Below, in pieces: positions 1-11,460 of a stretch of DNA of 64,000 nt. Under the pieces are notes generated by a model. The model was not told the origin of the DNA, did not search any database, and worked only from the letters and a program-made list of their open reading frames with translations. The stretch spans positions 306,965 to 370,964 of the forward strand of contig BDDD01001971.1 of the NCBI GenBank assembly GCA_001972305.1, given 5' to 3'. How positions within the stretch are numbered: the stretch's first letter is position 1; every line of letters starts with the position of its first letter. The stretch comes from Cephalotus follicularis (Eukaryota > Streptophyta > Magnoliopsida > Oxalidales > Cephalotaceae). Both the position numbers and the translations under genes were made by a program.

Positions 1-62
1 TAGACATTCCTTGCTGCCTGTTCTTGGTCCAAATAGTGTAAGGCAAGAGACATTTGTTAATC
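1..62. other. flank left of the Tat 3' LTR
   Basis: These 62 bases lie outside the leftmost recognisable LTR boundary at base 63. I see no coding potential, repeat or site in them. They could be target DNA of the Tat element or part of another repeat cut by the window edge. Confidence 0.3.
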
Positions 63-582
63 TGTTGATATGAAACCCGAGAATTTCGGGTGCTGATGCA
101 AGAATCTGCGCACTTGATCAACACTAAATATCAATGCTTGAAATCCCTTTCTTTCTATCTGCAAAATAAGACAAGATAGCAAGTGATCGGAGGTGGACTC
201 TGGGAACACCCTCCGATGGTTAAGACAGCTTCGAAGAAGGAGGAGATTATAATATTCTAAAGAATGAACGGTCGTACTTTTAGTGTCCGAGTTTTCCTCC
301 CGAGGTCTTGTATGTTAAGGTGCATCATATAATGAGTGATTAGGGTTACCATGTAAAGTCCTTATTAACTTCTAGCTGAGTACTAACCAGAGTGTTTATC
401 CTATAATAACAAAGTCATAGTGGAAATCCTCTTCCTAAATTCTGGGATTATCATTAAATAAGATCCCAGAAGGAATTTTATCATGACCTTTTCCCGTATT
501 TATTAAGGTTTAATTCGTTTCCATTAATGAGATTGTTGCCACGTGTCATAATGCGACTGGTGGGCAGTTTTTGTCCATATCA
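63..582 (-). mobile_element. Tat 3' LTR
   Basis: About 520 bp resembling 59682-60169 over nearly its full length, for example the shared stretches near 125-200 and 59720-59790. It ends next to a polypurine tract on the minus strand, so this is the 3' LTR of the minus-strand element. The first 60 bp differ from the right LTR by a short insertion. Confidence 0.8.
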
Positions 583-599
583 TATGTCCCCCTACTTTC
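583..599 (-). other. Tat polypurine tract
   Basis: On the minus strand this reads GAAAGTAGGGGGACATA directly before the LTR. That is the expected primer for plus-strand DNA synthesis in an LTR retrotransposon. Confidence 0.7.
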
Positions 600-1141
600 A
601 AGACTTCCGAGCTCTCTTGTCAGACCTGGAAAGTATTGCAGAGTTGTGGATCCGCTACTTGGGATTTTGCTCTATTGCAGAGTTGGACTTGGATGTCTTC
701 GTGTTAGGCAGTCTTGAGTTACCTTTGCCCTTTTTGGATATTGAAAAGGTAAGGCTACTCTAGTCTTTTGATCACTAGTCAGCTTGTAACACCCCGCGCC
801 CGTAGGGAGGACACGTGGAATTACGCTCAGTCCAATAACAATACAATGGTTGGAACTAGCAATATAAAATGCGGAAAAACAAAAACTTTGCAATATATAT
901 ATATCAGTTGTGGAAGAAACAATACACTGATCCATACATACGATACAATTTCCTTTACAATACAAGTCTTTTCAAAACATTAACAATCTTTCAATACAAT
1001 ACACTTCAATCTATCATAACCAACTCCTTGCTGTCCAAGCAGTCATGCGATCAATGGTTCTCAGTCTTTCTGTCCACTGCTACCTGCTGCCCTACCTATG
1101 CAGCACGCAAAGGTACAACACAGCCCCACCCCGAAGGATGG

Positions 1142-1407
1142 TGTCACACCCGTTCCCGACAACAACCGATAACCTACCGAGAACGAATGTGACCATCACG
1201 AGGCAAGCCTCCTTTCGGAAACCTCCACGTGATATCTTAAAACCTGTTTGAAAACTAACATAAAGTTAAAAAAAAAAAAAAAACTTTATGTTAGTTTTCA
1301 AACAGGTTTTAAGATATCACGTGGAGGTTTCCGAAAGGAGGCTTGCCTCGTGATGGTCACATTCGTTCTCGGTAGGTTATCGGTTGTTGTCGGGAACGGG
1401 TGTGACA
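1142..1407. repeat. perfect 126-bp inverted repeat with a 14-nt poly-A loop
   Basis: Bases 1142-1267 are exactly the reverse complement of 1282-1407, with no mismatch that I can find by reading. The spacer 1268-1281 is A only. The outer ends are the LTR-like termini TGTCACACCC and GGGTGTGACA. Confidence 0.95.
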
Positions 1408-1410
1408 TTT

Positions 1411-1422
1411 TGGTATCAGAGC
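1411..1422 (+). other. primer binding site, initiator tRNA-Met
   Basis: TGGTATCAGAGC matches the complement of the 3' end of plant initiator tRNA-Met. It lies 3 bases after an LTR-like end, in plus orientation. Confidence 0.75.
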
Positions 1423-2843
1423 TTGGGATATCAAGATTACAAAGCATATCACAATCCATAAAGAACATCGAGTTCCCAAAGAAATATCGAGATCACAAAG
1501 GGATATCGAGATTCCACAAAAAGCTAACTCATAAAAAGGAATCAAGATAAACAAGTGTAAGCGAAATCCGAGAAGGAAAGAAGAAGAAAGGAGGGAGAGG
1601 GAAGCTTACCGGCGGCTGGAGGAAGACCCGCGCAAGCTTTGAATCGACTATCGGGTTCTCGTCATCGTCTCGTAACTCCACCATCATCGATCAAATCCTT
1701 CGTGGATCATGATTGTTATGGATCTTGATTTCTTTTGTGATCATTGATTTTATTTCTTGCCGTAGATTCACTTTTATACTACTTTGAGCTTATTTTATTT
1801 TGCATTCTATTCAGTATATATGGGAGATGTATTTATTGTTTCTACTCACTTAGTCATTTGGACTAACCCCCTCCTTTTCTTTTCCTTCCAGATAGAGGTT
1901 AGATGATGGACCACGGAGGCAGGGCATGCTACCAGGATTTACTACATGCATAGCATAACTACATCAACTTTTAATTTAGCATTTACTTATATTTCTATAT
2001 CATGGTTTTGATTTTATGGTTTTGCTTTTGAATGGCTGAGCCATTTCATATTTGCTTTGCATGTTTGGATAAAATGGTTGAGGCTGAGCCCAACCCATGT
2101 TTACTGTTTTAAAATGTGTTTGCTGAGGGCTGAGCCCATTTTAAAACTGTTGATTCCTCCTTCGGGAGTGGGTATATAAAATGTATTTTCATTTACAGGG
2201 GGCATAGTCCTATAAATAGATACTACATGCCCGATTTTCGTAAAAATTTAAGAGTTAGAAAAATTTTCAAAGTTTTGGAAACGTTTTGACTTTTTGATAT
2301 CCAAGTTTAAGTGAGATTTATAAAATCCATATGGTGACTTCCGAAAGGAAGTTGTCATGTGGGACGTCATATCCGTTCTCGGTAGAATATTGGTTGTTGT
2401 AGGGAACGGGTGTGACAGATGGGGTTAGCCACACTGGCTAAGCAGAAACCCTATGCAGCATGTATGCATGTACAATGTGCAATATCGGTGACAATTTATA
2501 CAATAACAATTTTCGGTGTACAATATCAATGCATGACATGGCAAATGTACGTGTACAATTGGCGATCAGACTATCCGTATGACAATGGCCCAACAGAGCA
2601 TACGGATAGGATCTATAACAATCAATCAATAGCAGACACTCAGTGGTGGTGTATGAAACACCCGATCAATCAATCAATCAATATCCTATAGAGCATGCGA
2701 CCGGGTCAATACAATGTCAATCTGTCAGTGATGATCAATCCCACGGAAGGTAGTCTTTCAAAAAGGGTGGGAGATCTATCTACGGATTCCAGATTGATCA
2801 TGTCTGGAACTCATAGATCTTCCAGCCTATGGCTAGGTCGGTA

Positions 2844-2929
2844 CGGTAAGCTCAACCATAAAGGGACCAATCGGTAAGCTCGACCGTCAGGGAGCAACAA
2901 TCGGTAAGCTCAACCATAAAGGGGGCAAC
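2844..2929. repeat. short tandem repeat in family A LTR
   Basis: Three imperfect copies of a 27-30 bp unit beginning CGGTAAGCTC. The unit is not tandemly repeated in the other family A copy, so it probably expanded after insertion. Confidence 0.6.
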
Positions 2930-3440
2930 GATCAATACCGCTCGTCAGCGGGTCAATACAGTACAATAAATGAAATGATCGACGGAATAGGCGGACAAGG
3001 TCAACGCCCTAACCTGCCGACACGAATCATAAGGTCGCTCTATAGGATCCATACAATACAATCAATCAATCAATCCAGTCAATACAATATTGGGTAAAGT
3101 AAATAAGTGGTGGTGTCTAATGGAGAAATGGGAACGTGCGTCCATCGTACCGACTTAGGCTCGCAACAACACTCACTACTCAAGCAATCGATCGATGTAC
3201 CAATACAACGTCGAAGCAAAGCAATAAGTGGTGGTGCCTAATGGAGGGATGGGAACGTGCATCCATTTTACCGACTTAGACCCGCAGCAACACTCATGAC
3301 CCAAGCAATCAATCGGTCAGTACAATCAATAAAACTGTTTTCAAACACTTGAACAGCTCAAGTGAGGTTCCGATCAAGTGGCTATGTGAAAAGAAGTAGA
3401 AAACTAGCTTTAAAACAAACAAAACTCCTTTTAGTACATT

Positions 3441-3780
3441 AGGCGTCGACGTCTTTAATGAAAGACGTCGACTCCTCTTTAAAATGGAGGAAAGACGTCG
3501 ATGTCTTTCCTTGTTTATGTAGAGGATTGGCCAAAAGACGTCGACGTCTTTAATGAAAGGCGTCGCTGCTTTTCAATAAAATTAATGAGAGAGTACGCAT
3601 CGAGGTTCGGCATCGACGCCTTTTCTGGGAAGACGTCTCGATGCAAAGACGTCGACGTCTTCAGGAAAACGTCGATGTCTTTGCTGCAGAATCAAGAATA
3701 TTGCTCTCGTATGAGAAAGACATCGACGCCTTTGGGCTAGGGGTCGACGTCTTTCCTGTCAGTGTCGATTTTTCTGATAG
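3441..3780. repeat. GTCGAC palindrome array in family A LTR
   Basis: About a dozen irregularly spaced units of the form AAAGACGTCGACGTCTTT, intact or decayed (ATCGAC, GTCGAT, GTCGCT). Exact GTCGAC cores include 3445-3450 and 3467-3472. Spacers differ in length and sequence, so this is not a simple tandem repeat. Confidence 0.85.
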
Positions 3781-4539
3781 CAAATGGGTCAATCTCATAT
3801 CAAAATCCAATTAAAAGACATTATTTGAAAACCAAAGTTTACAATCAATCATTTGAGGTTAGTAAAACTAGTTACAACCTTCCAAAACCAATTTAATCAT
3901 TCAATTTAACAATTAGGTCAAGGGTTTGCTATAAACCCAAAAACCTCAATTCAATCACTCAATCATTCAATTCAATCATGCAATTCAGTCAATCAATCAA
4001 TAAAATAGTAGGTAATTCAGTAAATAAGTCCTACCTATCACTGAAGCTTCAAAAGTTGAGCTTCCACTCAATCAATCGGTAGAAAACGCCCAAAAACCGC
4101 TACTTTCTTGTTCAATCGGTAAGTTACAACTTGAATTCACTACTCTTGTTGATGGAGATGCAATCCCAACTGCAAGAGAGGAAGGTGGGGGCTGCCAGCA
4201 AGAGGGAGAGAGAGAGAAGATAGAGAGAGAGGAGAGGAAATGAGAAATGAGAGAAAAGAGAGAAAATTGACTTAAATAGTCAATTCGATCAACTCTCCGA
4301 AACTCCGTCCAAAAACCCGACTATACATGCATATAACCACTACAATATCAATAGGTATAAGAATACCTCAATACAATACGGTTCAGTACGGTCCAATATG
4401 GTACAAATACGGTACGGTGTATGCATGAATAGTACCAAAGGGAATTCGGTCGTCACACAGCTGGTTTTTGAGGATTTCCCTCATCAAATTTGAAGAGTCA
4501 TGCTTCATTAACCCTTGGATCCGATCAGTTTAACTTCTA

Positions 4540-6000
4540 GGGATTTAACTTCTAATCATAATCCTCTTTGGAATCGCTTCTATTTCAAAATCATTTTTGC
4601 TTCCAATTTCCTTTCGTTTACCCATTGCCTTCACTTTCAAAGCTTCCTCAGATTCCCCATATGCGTGCTCTTTTGGCCATTTATTTTTCTCGAAGCATTG
4701 TGTTCACATAATTAAATTAATACCGCAAGTGCACGAATCGTGCAACAATGGGTCGAACACGGGGTAACAAGTTTAAATTAATTTTAATTTATCAACCTAA
4801 GCAAAGTAAGCAAACTTGAAGGGATATTAAACTATGCAGAAATTAAAGTATGCAAAGATTATTTAATTAACAAAACAAAAAATATACTGAATAAAATATG
4901 TAAGATAAAATCAGTTTTAGGGTATAGAAACTAACCATAGATTTTATTGAGATATCCCTTTGATGTAGTTAGAGCTCCGACTAGATAATCTAGGAATTTT
5001 ATTTGCTTGGTTTGATCTTCACTTTATCTCTTCTGTTGATGTGTTGGTGATGTGGTATCTCTATAGCGGGAATCCATAAAATCTTTTCAATTAAATCCCT
5101 CATTTAATGATCCCAAGGCGACTTCTCAAAACAAGGGCTTTAATAAATGAAACGGTATCAACCAATTGAGATTTGTAACTTCTTCTTGTGCGGGTGCCTC
5201 AAAGAGTCTTTAGTAATTGCCCTTTAGGGATCGAATCTCTACTTTCAATCTATAAGTAGTACTTCCATGATTTGAGAGTGTCTTCATAGTAAGTCACCCT
5301 TTCGCTTAAATCCTTTCTTGAAATTGTTTGCCTTTAGTGATAGCTGATTACTCCTTGTGTGATGAAATGGTTGAGACCCAAGCAGAGGTCATCTCCATTT
5401 TGGAGAAGATCAACTTGTATGAACAACAGATGGTTTTAGAGAGAGAGAAGCTCTTCATCTTGCTGAGGACTCTCTCTGCCATTTGGGTCTTCTACAATTT
5501 AAGAGGGAGATCTCGATAGCCTATCGTAATGCGGACATGGTCAGATTTTTTGAGAAGCTTGAGGAGCAATTGTACTGGGTCTTCAAGAATCTGAAGCTGG
5601 TCAAAGAGATTCATAAGCCTGTGCACCCATCTCCTTACAATTTTAGGTTTCTTGGACCTTTTCCCCATGTAATTTTTCTTTATAATCAGACAATTCAATA
5701 ATATGAGCTTATTTTTGAATTGATTTCATGTTTTAATTCATTTCTTATCAATCATTTCGCCTTATTAAGGCTCATAAGTTTGTGCTCTGCAGTATAAGTT
5801 TTTTTTTTTTTTTGCATATTTCCTATATGCTTTTATAGGACTATAGGCGATCTCTGACCACACGTGATTTCTATGATGGGGGAGGTCTTGTTCAGATTAA
5901 AAGTTCCATTCCTCCTGTTGCAATTGAATCTCAGAGGTTCCATGACACGAGATACTTGCCCACTGTACATTCATCTCTGATGAATGACCTCTTTTCCTGA
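4540..6000 (+). pseudogene. antisense ORF (aORF) of the Tat element, spliced, broken
   Basis: This plus-strand ORF lies between the minus-strand integrase and the 3' LTR, where Tat elements are known to carry an antisense ORF. One reading frame runs through about 4540-4700, is cut by the LTR remnant 4701-5321, and resumes in the same frame from about 5327. It encodes a charged, coiled-coil-like stretch (VETQAEVISILEKINL). One frameshift near 5480-5520 moves it into the frame ending at 5668 with motifs such as HPSPYNFRFLGPFPH. GT at 5669 and AG at 5837-5838 flank a 170-bp T-rich intron. The last exon, 5839-6000, is in phase and adds 53 codons, including YDGGGLVQIKSSIPPV, then TGA. An earlier exon at about 585-750 (before the donor AAGGTAAGG) is possible. 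I do not know its function. Confidence 0.6.
4701..5321 (+). mobile_element. LTR remnant carrying the CCGCAAGTGCACG core
   Basis: It begins TGTTCACATAATT and carries at 4723-4770 the same conserved block found in the Athila LTR (11940) and the solo LTRs at 37736 and 47408. The right end has no clean CA. ATTG lies on both sides (4697-4700 and 5323-5326), and the interrupted aORF frame continues across it, so an insertion of about 620 bp fits. The rest of the sequence is noncoding and AT-rich. Confidence 0.6.
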
Positions 6001-6199
6001 GCCATTTATTTATTGACTAACTTAGTGCATTGCACCTATTATACCAGCTATGCTTTAACAAATAGTGTTTGTAAGTGAAATAGAGTTTCATTAATAATAA
6101 TAAGAAAACTCTTAACATACTAAGTAGGGAAGTTTCCCATTATTCGAGAATTCATTTTCCTAAACAAAAGTTCCTAAGGAAAAGACATGAAAGAGATTT
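6001..6199. other. Tat spacer between aORF and integrase ends
   Basis: About 200 bp separate the stop codon of the plus-strand aORF (5998-6000) from that of the minus-strand polyprotein (6200-6202). The two reading frames converge tail to tail. I see no further feature here. Confidence 0.4.
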
Positions 6200-7253
6200 T
6201 CACTGGTAATATTTGTAGAGATGTTCTGCATTCCAGGTTCTCAGAATTTCTCATCCTGAGAGAGTTTTGAGTTTGAATGTTCCTGGTCTAACGCCCCATT
6301 TTATTTTATATGGACATTTCCATTCTGGAGCATGTTTTCCCCTTGTTCCAATAGGATTAGATACACCTGCTCTTCGCAGAACTAAATCTCTTTCTTTTAT
6401 GCCTTTGAGATGAACCTTATTGTTATAATACCTGCTTATCCTCTGTTGATAAGCTACTACTCTGTTGGCTGCTTTATCTCAAAGATCCTTGAACAAATCC
6501 AAATTATGGGCAAGCCACTCTTCATTCTTTTGTTCATCAAAACTCGTCACCCTTTCTAAGGGAAATCCTATTTCCACTGGTATAACTACCTGGGATCCAA
6601 AGCACAGGCTGAAAGGTGTTTCGCCATTCATAGTCCTGGGTGTAGTTTTGAGTCTACAGAGCACACTTAGGAGCTCTTCCACCCATCTCCCTTTTGTGAG
6701 TTCAGCTATTATTTCACAATTTGTCACTTCCGCTTATCCGTTGCTCTGGGGGTATGTAATTGATGCTAAGTGGTGGATTATATGCCAATTTTTGCAGAAT
6801 TCCTAAAAGGCTTCGAAGTCAAATTGATTGCCATTATCTGTGACCAAAACTTTTGGAACTCCAAATCTGCAAATAATGTTCTGCTAGACGAACTTCTCAA
6901 TCACTTTCTCAGTTATGGTCGTTAAAGGTTCTGCTTTCACCCACTTGGTGAAGTAATCAATGGCAACTAGCAAGAACTTACTCGAGCCTGTAGCTAATGG
7001 GAGCGGTCCCATGAAATTGAGCCCCCATTGTGCAAATGGCAATGGGGCTGTTATGGTAGTCAAGAGTTCGCTAGGTTGATGACTTACTTTCGCAAACCGT
7101 TGACACTTATCACACCTTCGAGTGAAATCAATCGCATCATGATGCATAGTTAGCCAATAGTATCCCTGTCTGAGGATTTTATAAGACAAGGATCTACACT
7201 TGATATGGTTTCCATATATGCCTTCATGTACTTCTCTAAGGGCGTAGTCGGCT
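6200..7253 (-). pseudogene. Tat integrase, core and C-terminal part
   Basis: Minus-strand reading gives the HHCC zinc-binding end (CDKC with DFTRR before it), then the core with LNFMGPLP and FLLVAIDYFTKWVKAEP. After a broken stretch comes the C-terminal region with MNGETPFSLCFG, DLVLRR and a closing KYYQ before a TGA at 6200. Several stops and frameshifts break the core between 6730 and 6900. The N-terminal side is cut at 7253 by the family B LTR and resumes at 32321. Integrase inserts element cDNA into host DNA; this copy cannot be active. Confidence 0.85.
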
Positions 7254-8059
7254 TGTAAGCCCCGAATTTTGATGTACGGAATTGTATGTATCCATCTATG
7301 GTATTATACCCTGTTGTATTTACGGATGGTATGGATGGTATAATTGTGACGACCTGAATTCCCTTTTGTACTGTTCATGCATACATCGTACCGTATTGTA
7401 CCGTATTGTACTGTATCGGACCGTATTGTATGGTATTGAATTGAGGTATTCTTATGCCTATTGAGATTGTTTTGGTTTTATGCATGTATAGTCATGACTT
7501 TGAGCTGAGTTTCGAAGAGTTGACCGAATCGACTATATAAGTCAATTCTCACTCTCACTCTCTCATTTTCACACATCTTTCTCCCTCTCTCTCTCTCTCT
7601 AGCTGGAGCCTCCATCTTCCTCTCTAGCAGCCGGATTTGCAGCTCCTTCAACAAGGACACCGATTACAGGTGGTGGCTTACCGATTGAACAAGAAAGTAG
7701 CAGATTATTGGGCGATTTCTGCCGATCAATTGATTGGGAGCTCAACTTTTGAAGTTTCAGTGACATGTAGGACTTCTTTACTGAATTACCTACTGCTTTA
7801 TTGATTGATTGATTGAATTGCATGATTGAATGACTGATTGAATGATTGAATTGAATGTATTGAGTGAAATTAGGGTTTTTAGGATTTTTTAGTAAATCCT
7901 TGACCTAATTGTTAATAGAAAGATTGAAATGTTAAATTGAAGATTGTAACTAGTTTTACTAACCTTAAAGAATGATTTTTAACCCTTGGTTTCTTAAAGA
8001 ATGGATTTGATTGGATTTTGGCTTGAAATTTACTGGTTTTCTGCAGAAAAATCGGTCAT

Positions 8060-8405
8060 TCCCAGCAAAGACGTCGATCCCTTTGCCCATGGGCATAGAT
8101 GTCTTTCACTTTGGGACGTAGCCTCCTTGTTTTCGCAGCAAAGACATCGACGTCTTTGAAAGGCGTCGACGTCTTTTGCTTGAGATGCCTTTCCTCAGAG
8201 AAGGTGTCGACGCGAGACATCGATGCGCATTTCCAGGCCATTTTCATTGAAACGCGTCGACGTCTTTGTCCACGGACATCGACGTCTTCGGCCAAATTGA
8301 GAAATACATCGACGTCTTTGAAAGACATCGACGTCTTTCTACCGTTTTCAAAAGCATGCCCTGATACGCATCGACGTCTTTTTTTAAGGACATCGATGCC
8401 TTTCT
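8060..8405. repeat. GTCGAC palindrome array in family A LTR
   Basis: At least ten units of the AAAGACGTCGACGTCTTT type with decayed versions (CATCGACGTCTTT, CATCGATGC). It is the counterpart of the array at 3441-3780, but with differing unit number and spacing. Confidence 0.85.
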
Positions 8406-8661
8406 GGCCGAGTGGAATTTTTAACTGTTAAAGCTGGTTTTTCAACCCTTTTCACATTGCCGCTTGACCGGAGCCTCACTTGAGGTATTCAAGCGTTTAA
8501 AACATAGTTTCCAATGGTTTTTAAAGATCGAATTGATATATTGATAGAGTGACAGCTTGGGCCATAGGTGACGACTCAGTGACTCTCATTGACCAAATAG
8601 ATGTTCATTCCTATTCCGTCGATTTGATTGTCACCACCTAGCGGCTATAGGATGATTGATT

Positions 8662-8880
8662 GCTTGAGTCATGAGTGTTGTTGTGAGTCTAAGTCGGTAA
8701 AATGGACGCACGTTCCCATCCCTCCATTAGGCACCACCACTTATTGACTTTGCTTCGACGTTGTATTGATACATTGATCGATTGCTTGAGTCATGAGTGT
8801 TGTTGTGAGTCTAAGTCGGTACGATGGACGCGCGTTCCCATTTCTCCATTAGACACCACCACTTATTGACTTTACTTACA
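8662..8880. repeat. 121-bp tandem duplication in family A LTR
   Basis: Two copies start at about 8662 and 8783 with GCTTGAGTCATGAGTG. The inverted counterpart is visible at about 3105-3310 in the other family A copy, so the duplication predates both insertions. Confidence 0.75.
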
Positions 8881-10028
8881 TTGTATTGACTTGATTGATT
8901 GATTGTACTGTATGGATCCTATAGAGCGACCTTGTGGTTTACGTCGGCATATTAGGTCGACTTTGTCCACCTATTCTGTCGATCGTTTCTTGTATTGTAT
9001 TGTCTTGCTGACGAGCATGTGCTGATGAGCACGATTGATTGACGATTGACGCTCGTTGAGGGTCGTAGCTCCCTAACGGCATCAGTAGCTCCCTCAGTTG
9101 TAGCTCATCGAGATTGTATTGGCCCAGCCATAGGCTGGAAGATCTATGCGTTCCAGACCTGATCAGTCTGAGAACCGTAGATAGATCTCCCACCCTTTTT
9201 GAAGGACTACCTTCCGTGGGATTGATCATTGCTATCTTATTGACATTGTATTTGACACCGGTCGCATGCTCTATAGGATATTGATTGATTGATTGGGTGT
9301 TTCATACACCACCATTGAGTGTCTGCCATTGATTGATTGTTATAGATCCCATCCGTATGCTCTGTTATGGGCCACTATCATACGGGTAGTTTGATCACCA
9401 ACTGTACGCATGCATTTTCCATGTCATGCATTAATATTGTACACTGCACATTGATATTGTATAGATTGTCACCGATATTGCACATTGTACATGCATACAT
9501 GCTGCATGGGGTTTCTGCTTAGCCAGTGTGGCTAACCCCATCCTTCGGGGTGGGGCTGTGTTGTACCTTTGTGTGCGGCATAGGTAGGGCAGCAGGTAGC
9601 AGTGGACAGAAGGACTGAAGACCCGTTGACCGCACGACTTCTTGGGTATCTCGAAGCTGGTAAAGATATTGTAGTGAAGGATGGAAATGTATTGCATTGT
9701 AATACTGTATTGAAAGATTGATAAGTGTATTGTAAAAGACTAGTATTGTAAAGGATTTGTATTGTATTGATTTGTATGGATGGATCATTGATATTGTAAC
9801 TTCCGCAAATGAGATATATTGCAAAGTTTTAAAGTTTTCCGCAATTTTATATTGCTAGTCCCGACCATTGTATTGTGTATTGGATTGAGAATAATGCCAC
9901 GTATCCGCCCTGCGGGCGCGGGGTGTTACAATAATATACTATGGTATTTTCCTTTTTATGGATGTTTATGGGTTATGGGGGTTCATTAGAACCTAGGGAG
10001 AGCTTTTGAGTTTTTGCCCAAGGGAGCC

Positions 10029-10036
10029 TATATATA
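10029..10036 (+). promoter_or_regulatory. TATA box of family B LTR
   Basis: TATATATA followed by a C/T-rich stretch and a long untranslated-looking segment, as in plant LTR promoters. It suggests transcription on the plus strand. Confidence 0.5.
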
Positions 10037-10599
10037 GGCGATCTGAACTCTTCTTTCTCATAATTTCTCTTCTTATCCTTCTAGAGAGATAGTGAGAGAG
10101 TGAGTTAGAGAGAGGAAGCTCATATTTGGGCAAGGAAAGAGCCATTGGATTCGTGAAAGAGTTTAGAGCTTGAAGGAAGGATCACATCAAAGTTTCAATA
10201 GCAAATCCTTCCAGATCTGCATCTTAACAGTTATCGAGATAGGTTCTACTTATATGCTCTGAATTTGCATGTAGAACTGAATTGTATGATGGTATGGGTA
10301 TGGTTTGGTAGATCAGGGCTAGATGAATGAGTTAGGGTAAATGGTATGGTTAATAATGGATCAATATGGAAATCATAGAGAGAATTGAGAGTTTTAGGTT
10401 TGCAGGCCTAATCTCTTCTCTATATTGATTATAGATTTAAGGGTATGGATCTAACGGTTTAAAGTTGTTTTCAAGCTATAATCAATCATTGGAGCTTATA
10501 GCTTCCTTTGGATCGAGTTTTAAAGGGATTGAAATGGATTTTGGGCTATTAATAGCCGTATGGCGACTTGCTGCTAAGTCCGAAACCGTCAGCGCTTTA

Positions 10600-10825
10600 A
10601 CAAAAACGTCGACGTTGTTCTTAGTTGTTGACTATCAACACCTGCATAAACCATTGATGCTTGAGCAATAATCGTCGACACTTTGCCTAGTGTAGGGACT
10701 ATCAACGCTTTGCTCTATCATCGATGCTTGGATTAAGTGCATAAACCACCAATGCCTTGCATGAAACTGGAAACGCTTAGCCCTTAACAGCCGATACTTT
10801 CGACTGAACAGTCGGCGCTTTGCGC
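10600..10825. repeat. decayed GTCGAC array in family B LTR
   Basis: It contains one clean AACGTCGACGTT, one TCGTCGACACTT, and many degenerate relatives (ATCAACGC, ATCGATGC, CGACTGAACAGTCGGCGC). The density is lower than in the other arrays. Confidence 0.6.
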
Positions 10826-11460
10826 CATGTTTTATTTGAAATGAAATGGTTTTCAACCCCAAACCCTTTTATCTTAAAATGGGTTTCATAGGAAGCCTCC
10901 CTAAGGCCATGTAACCTATGGGAACCTCTTTTTAAACACAATCAATTCTCAAATCGATCTTCAATGGATTTCAACAAGGTTTTCTACAAATGGTTATATG
11001 AACTTTGATAGGATCAAGATAGGGATATGACAGGATATGGTTAGACCTAAGGGAACACCATTAGGGACTAGAACCTTTGATGACTAGCATTACAATGAGG
11101 GTATAAAAAGGGTTGACGGATGGATCCCATGGGATCCTTTATGGTTATGTCCCTATCTTTTAAATGGTAAAACGGTTTATGATTTTATGGCTTAAAGGGT
11201 TTCAATGGTTTTATGGTTTAAATAGGTTAAGGTTATGGCTTAAGGGTTTATGGTTATGGTGTTAAAGGTTTATGGTTAAGGGCTATGTTTGATATGGATT
11301 ATTCTTGACTAGATAACCCATTCCTAATCCTTACCATCATGGAGATTAGGGGTGTTGACCACACAGTACGAAAGTTGTATGGACCTATAGGAACCACTTT
11401 AAGGGTGAACCTACGAAGAGACACCGCATTGTGGATTGACCTATAGGACTGTGGCATTTA

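Larger units (their letters stand above)
1142..2417. mobile_element. short LTR-derived element with foldback end, nested in family A LTR
   Basis: The 1,276-bp insert is flanked by the duplication GATGG (1137-1141 and 2418-2422). Both ends read TGTCACACCCG inward. The first 266 bp are a perfect hairpin. Straight after it come three bases and the tRNA-iMet primer site TGGTATCAGAGC (1411-1422), followed by a purine-rich run (about 1570-1602). The part from about 1603 to 2417 resembles the R-U5 part of Tekay-type LTRs, with an ACTCACTTAG..ACTAACCCCC segment and a TATA-like CCTATAAATA near 2210. The last 100 bp are a diverged copy of the right hairpin arm. I read it as a deleted gypsy derivative whose 5' LTR has become a palindrome. 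No ORF. Confidence 0.7.
785..4457 (-). mobile_element. solo LTR, family A, minus orientation, interrupted
   Basis: It starts TGTAACACCCCG and ends GGTCGTCACA, and is flanked by the 5-bp duplication CAGCT (780-784 and 4458-4462). The plus-oriented copy at 7345-9930 is its reverse complement throughout. There is no polyprotein. After removal of the nested element at 1142-2417 it is about 2.4 kb, so it is best read as a large solo LTR left by LTR-LTR recombination. The short ORFs in it are not conserved between the two copies. It contains an array of GTCGAC-centred palindromes (3441-3780). The parent family could not be assigned because no internal region is present. Confidence 0.8.
7345..9930 (+). 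mobile_element. solo LTR, family A, plus orientation
   Basis: This 2,586-bp insert begins TGTGACGACCTG and ends GCGGGGTGTTACA, with ATAAT on both sides (7340-7344 and 9931-9935). It is the reverse-complement partner of 785-4457. There is no internal region, primer site or polyprotein. Apparent ORFs through 8056-8431 are read-through of the GTCGAC array. The two family A copies face each other in inverted orientation about 3 kb apart. Confidence 0.85.

Noticed and set aside
1142..2417. Interpretation as a TIR DNA transposon
   Set aside because: Terminal sequence is LTR-like, the duplication is 5 bp and a tRNA-iMet primer site follows the first hairpin; a deleted gypsy derivative fits better.
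8056..8431. Opposed ORFs with repeated VDVF, TSTS and similar words
   Set aside because: They are translations of the GTCGAC array (ATCGACGTCTTT gives IDVF, VDVF). The same words appear in arrays of unrelated elements and on both strands, as expected of a palindromic repeat and not of a protein.
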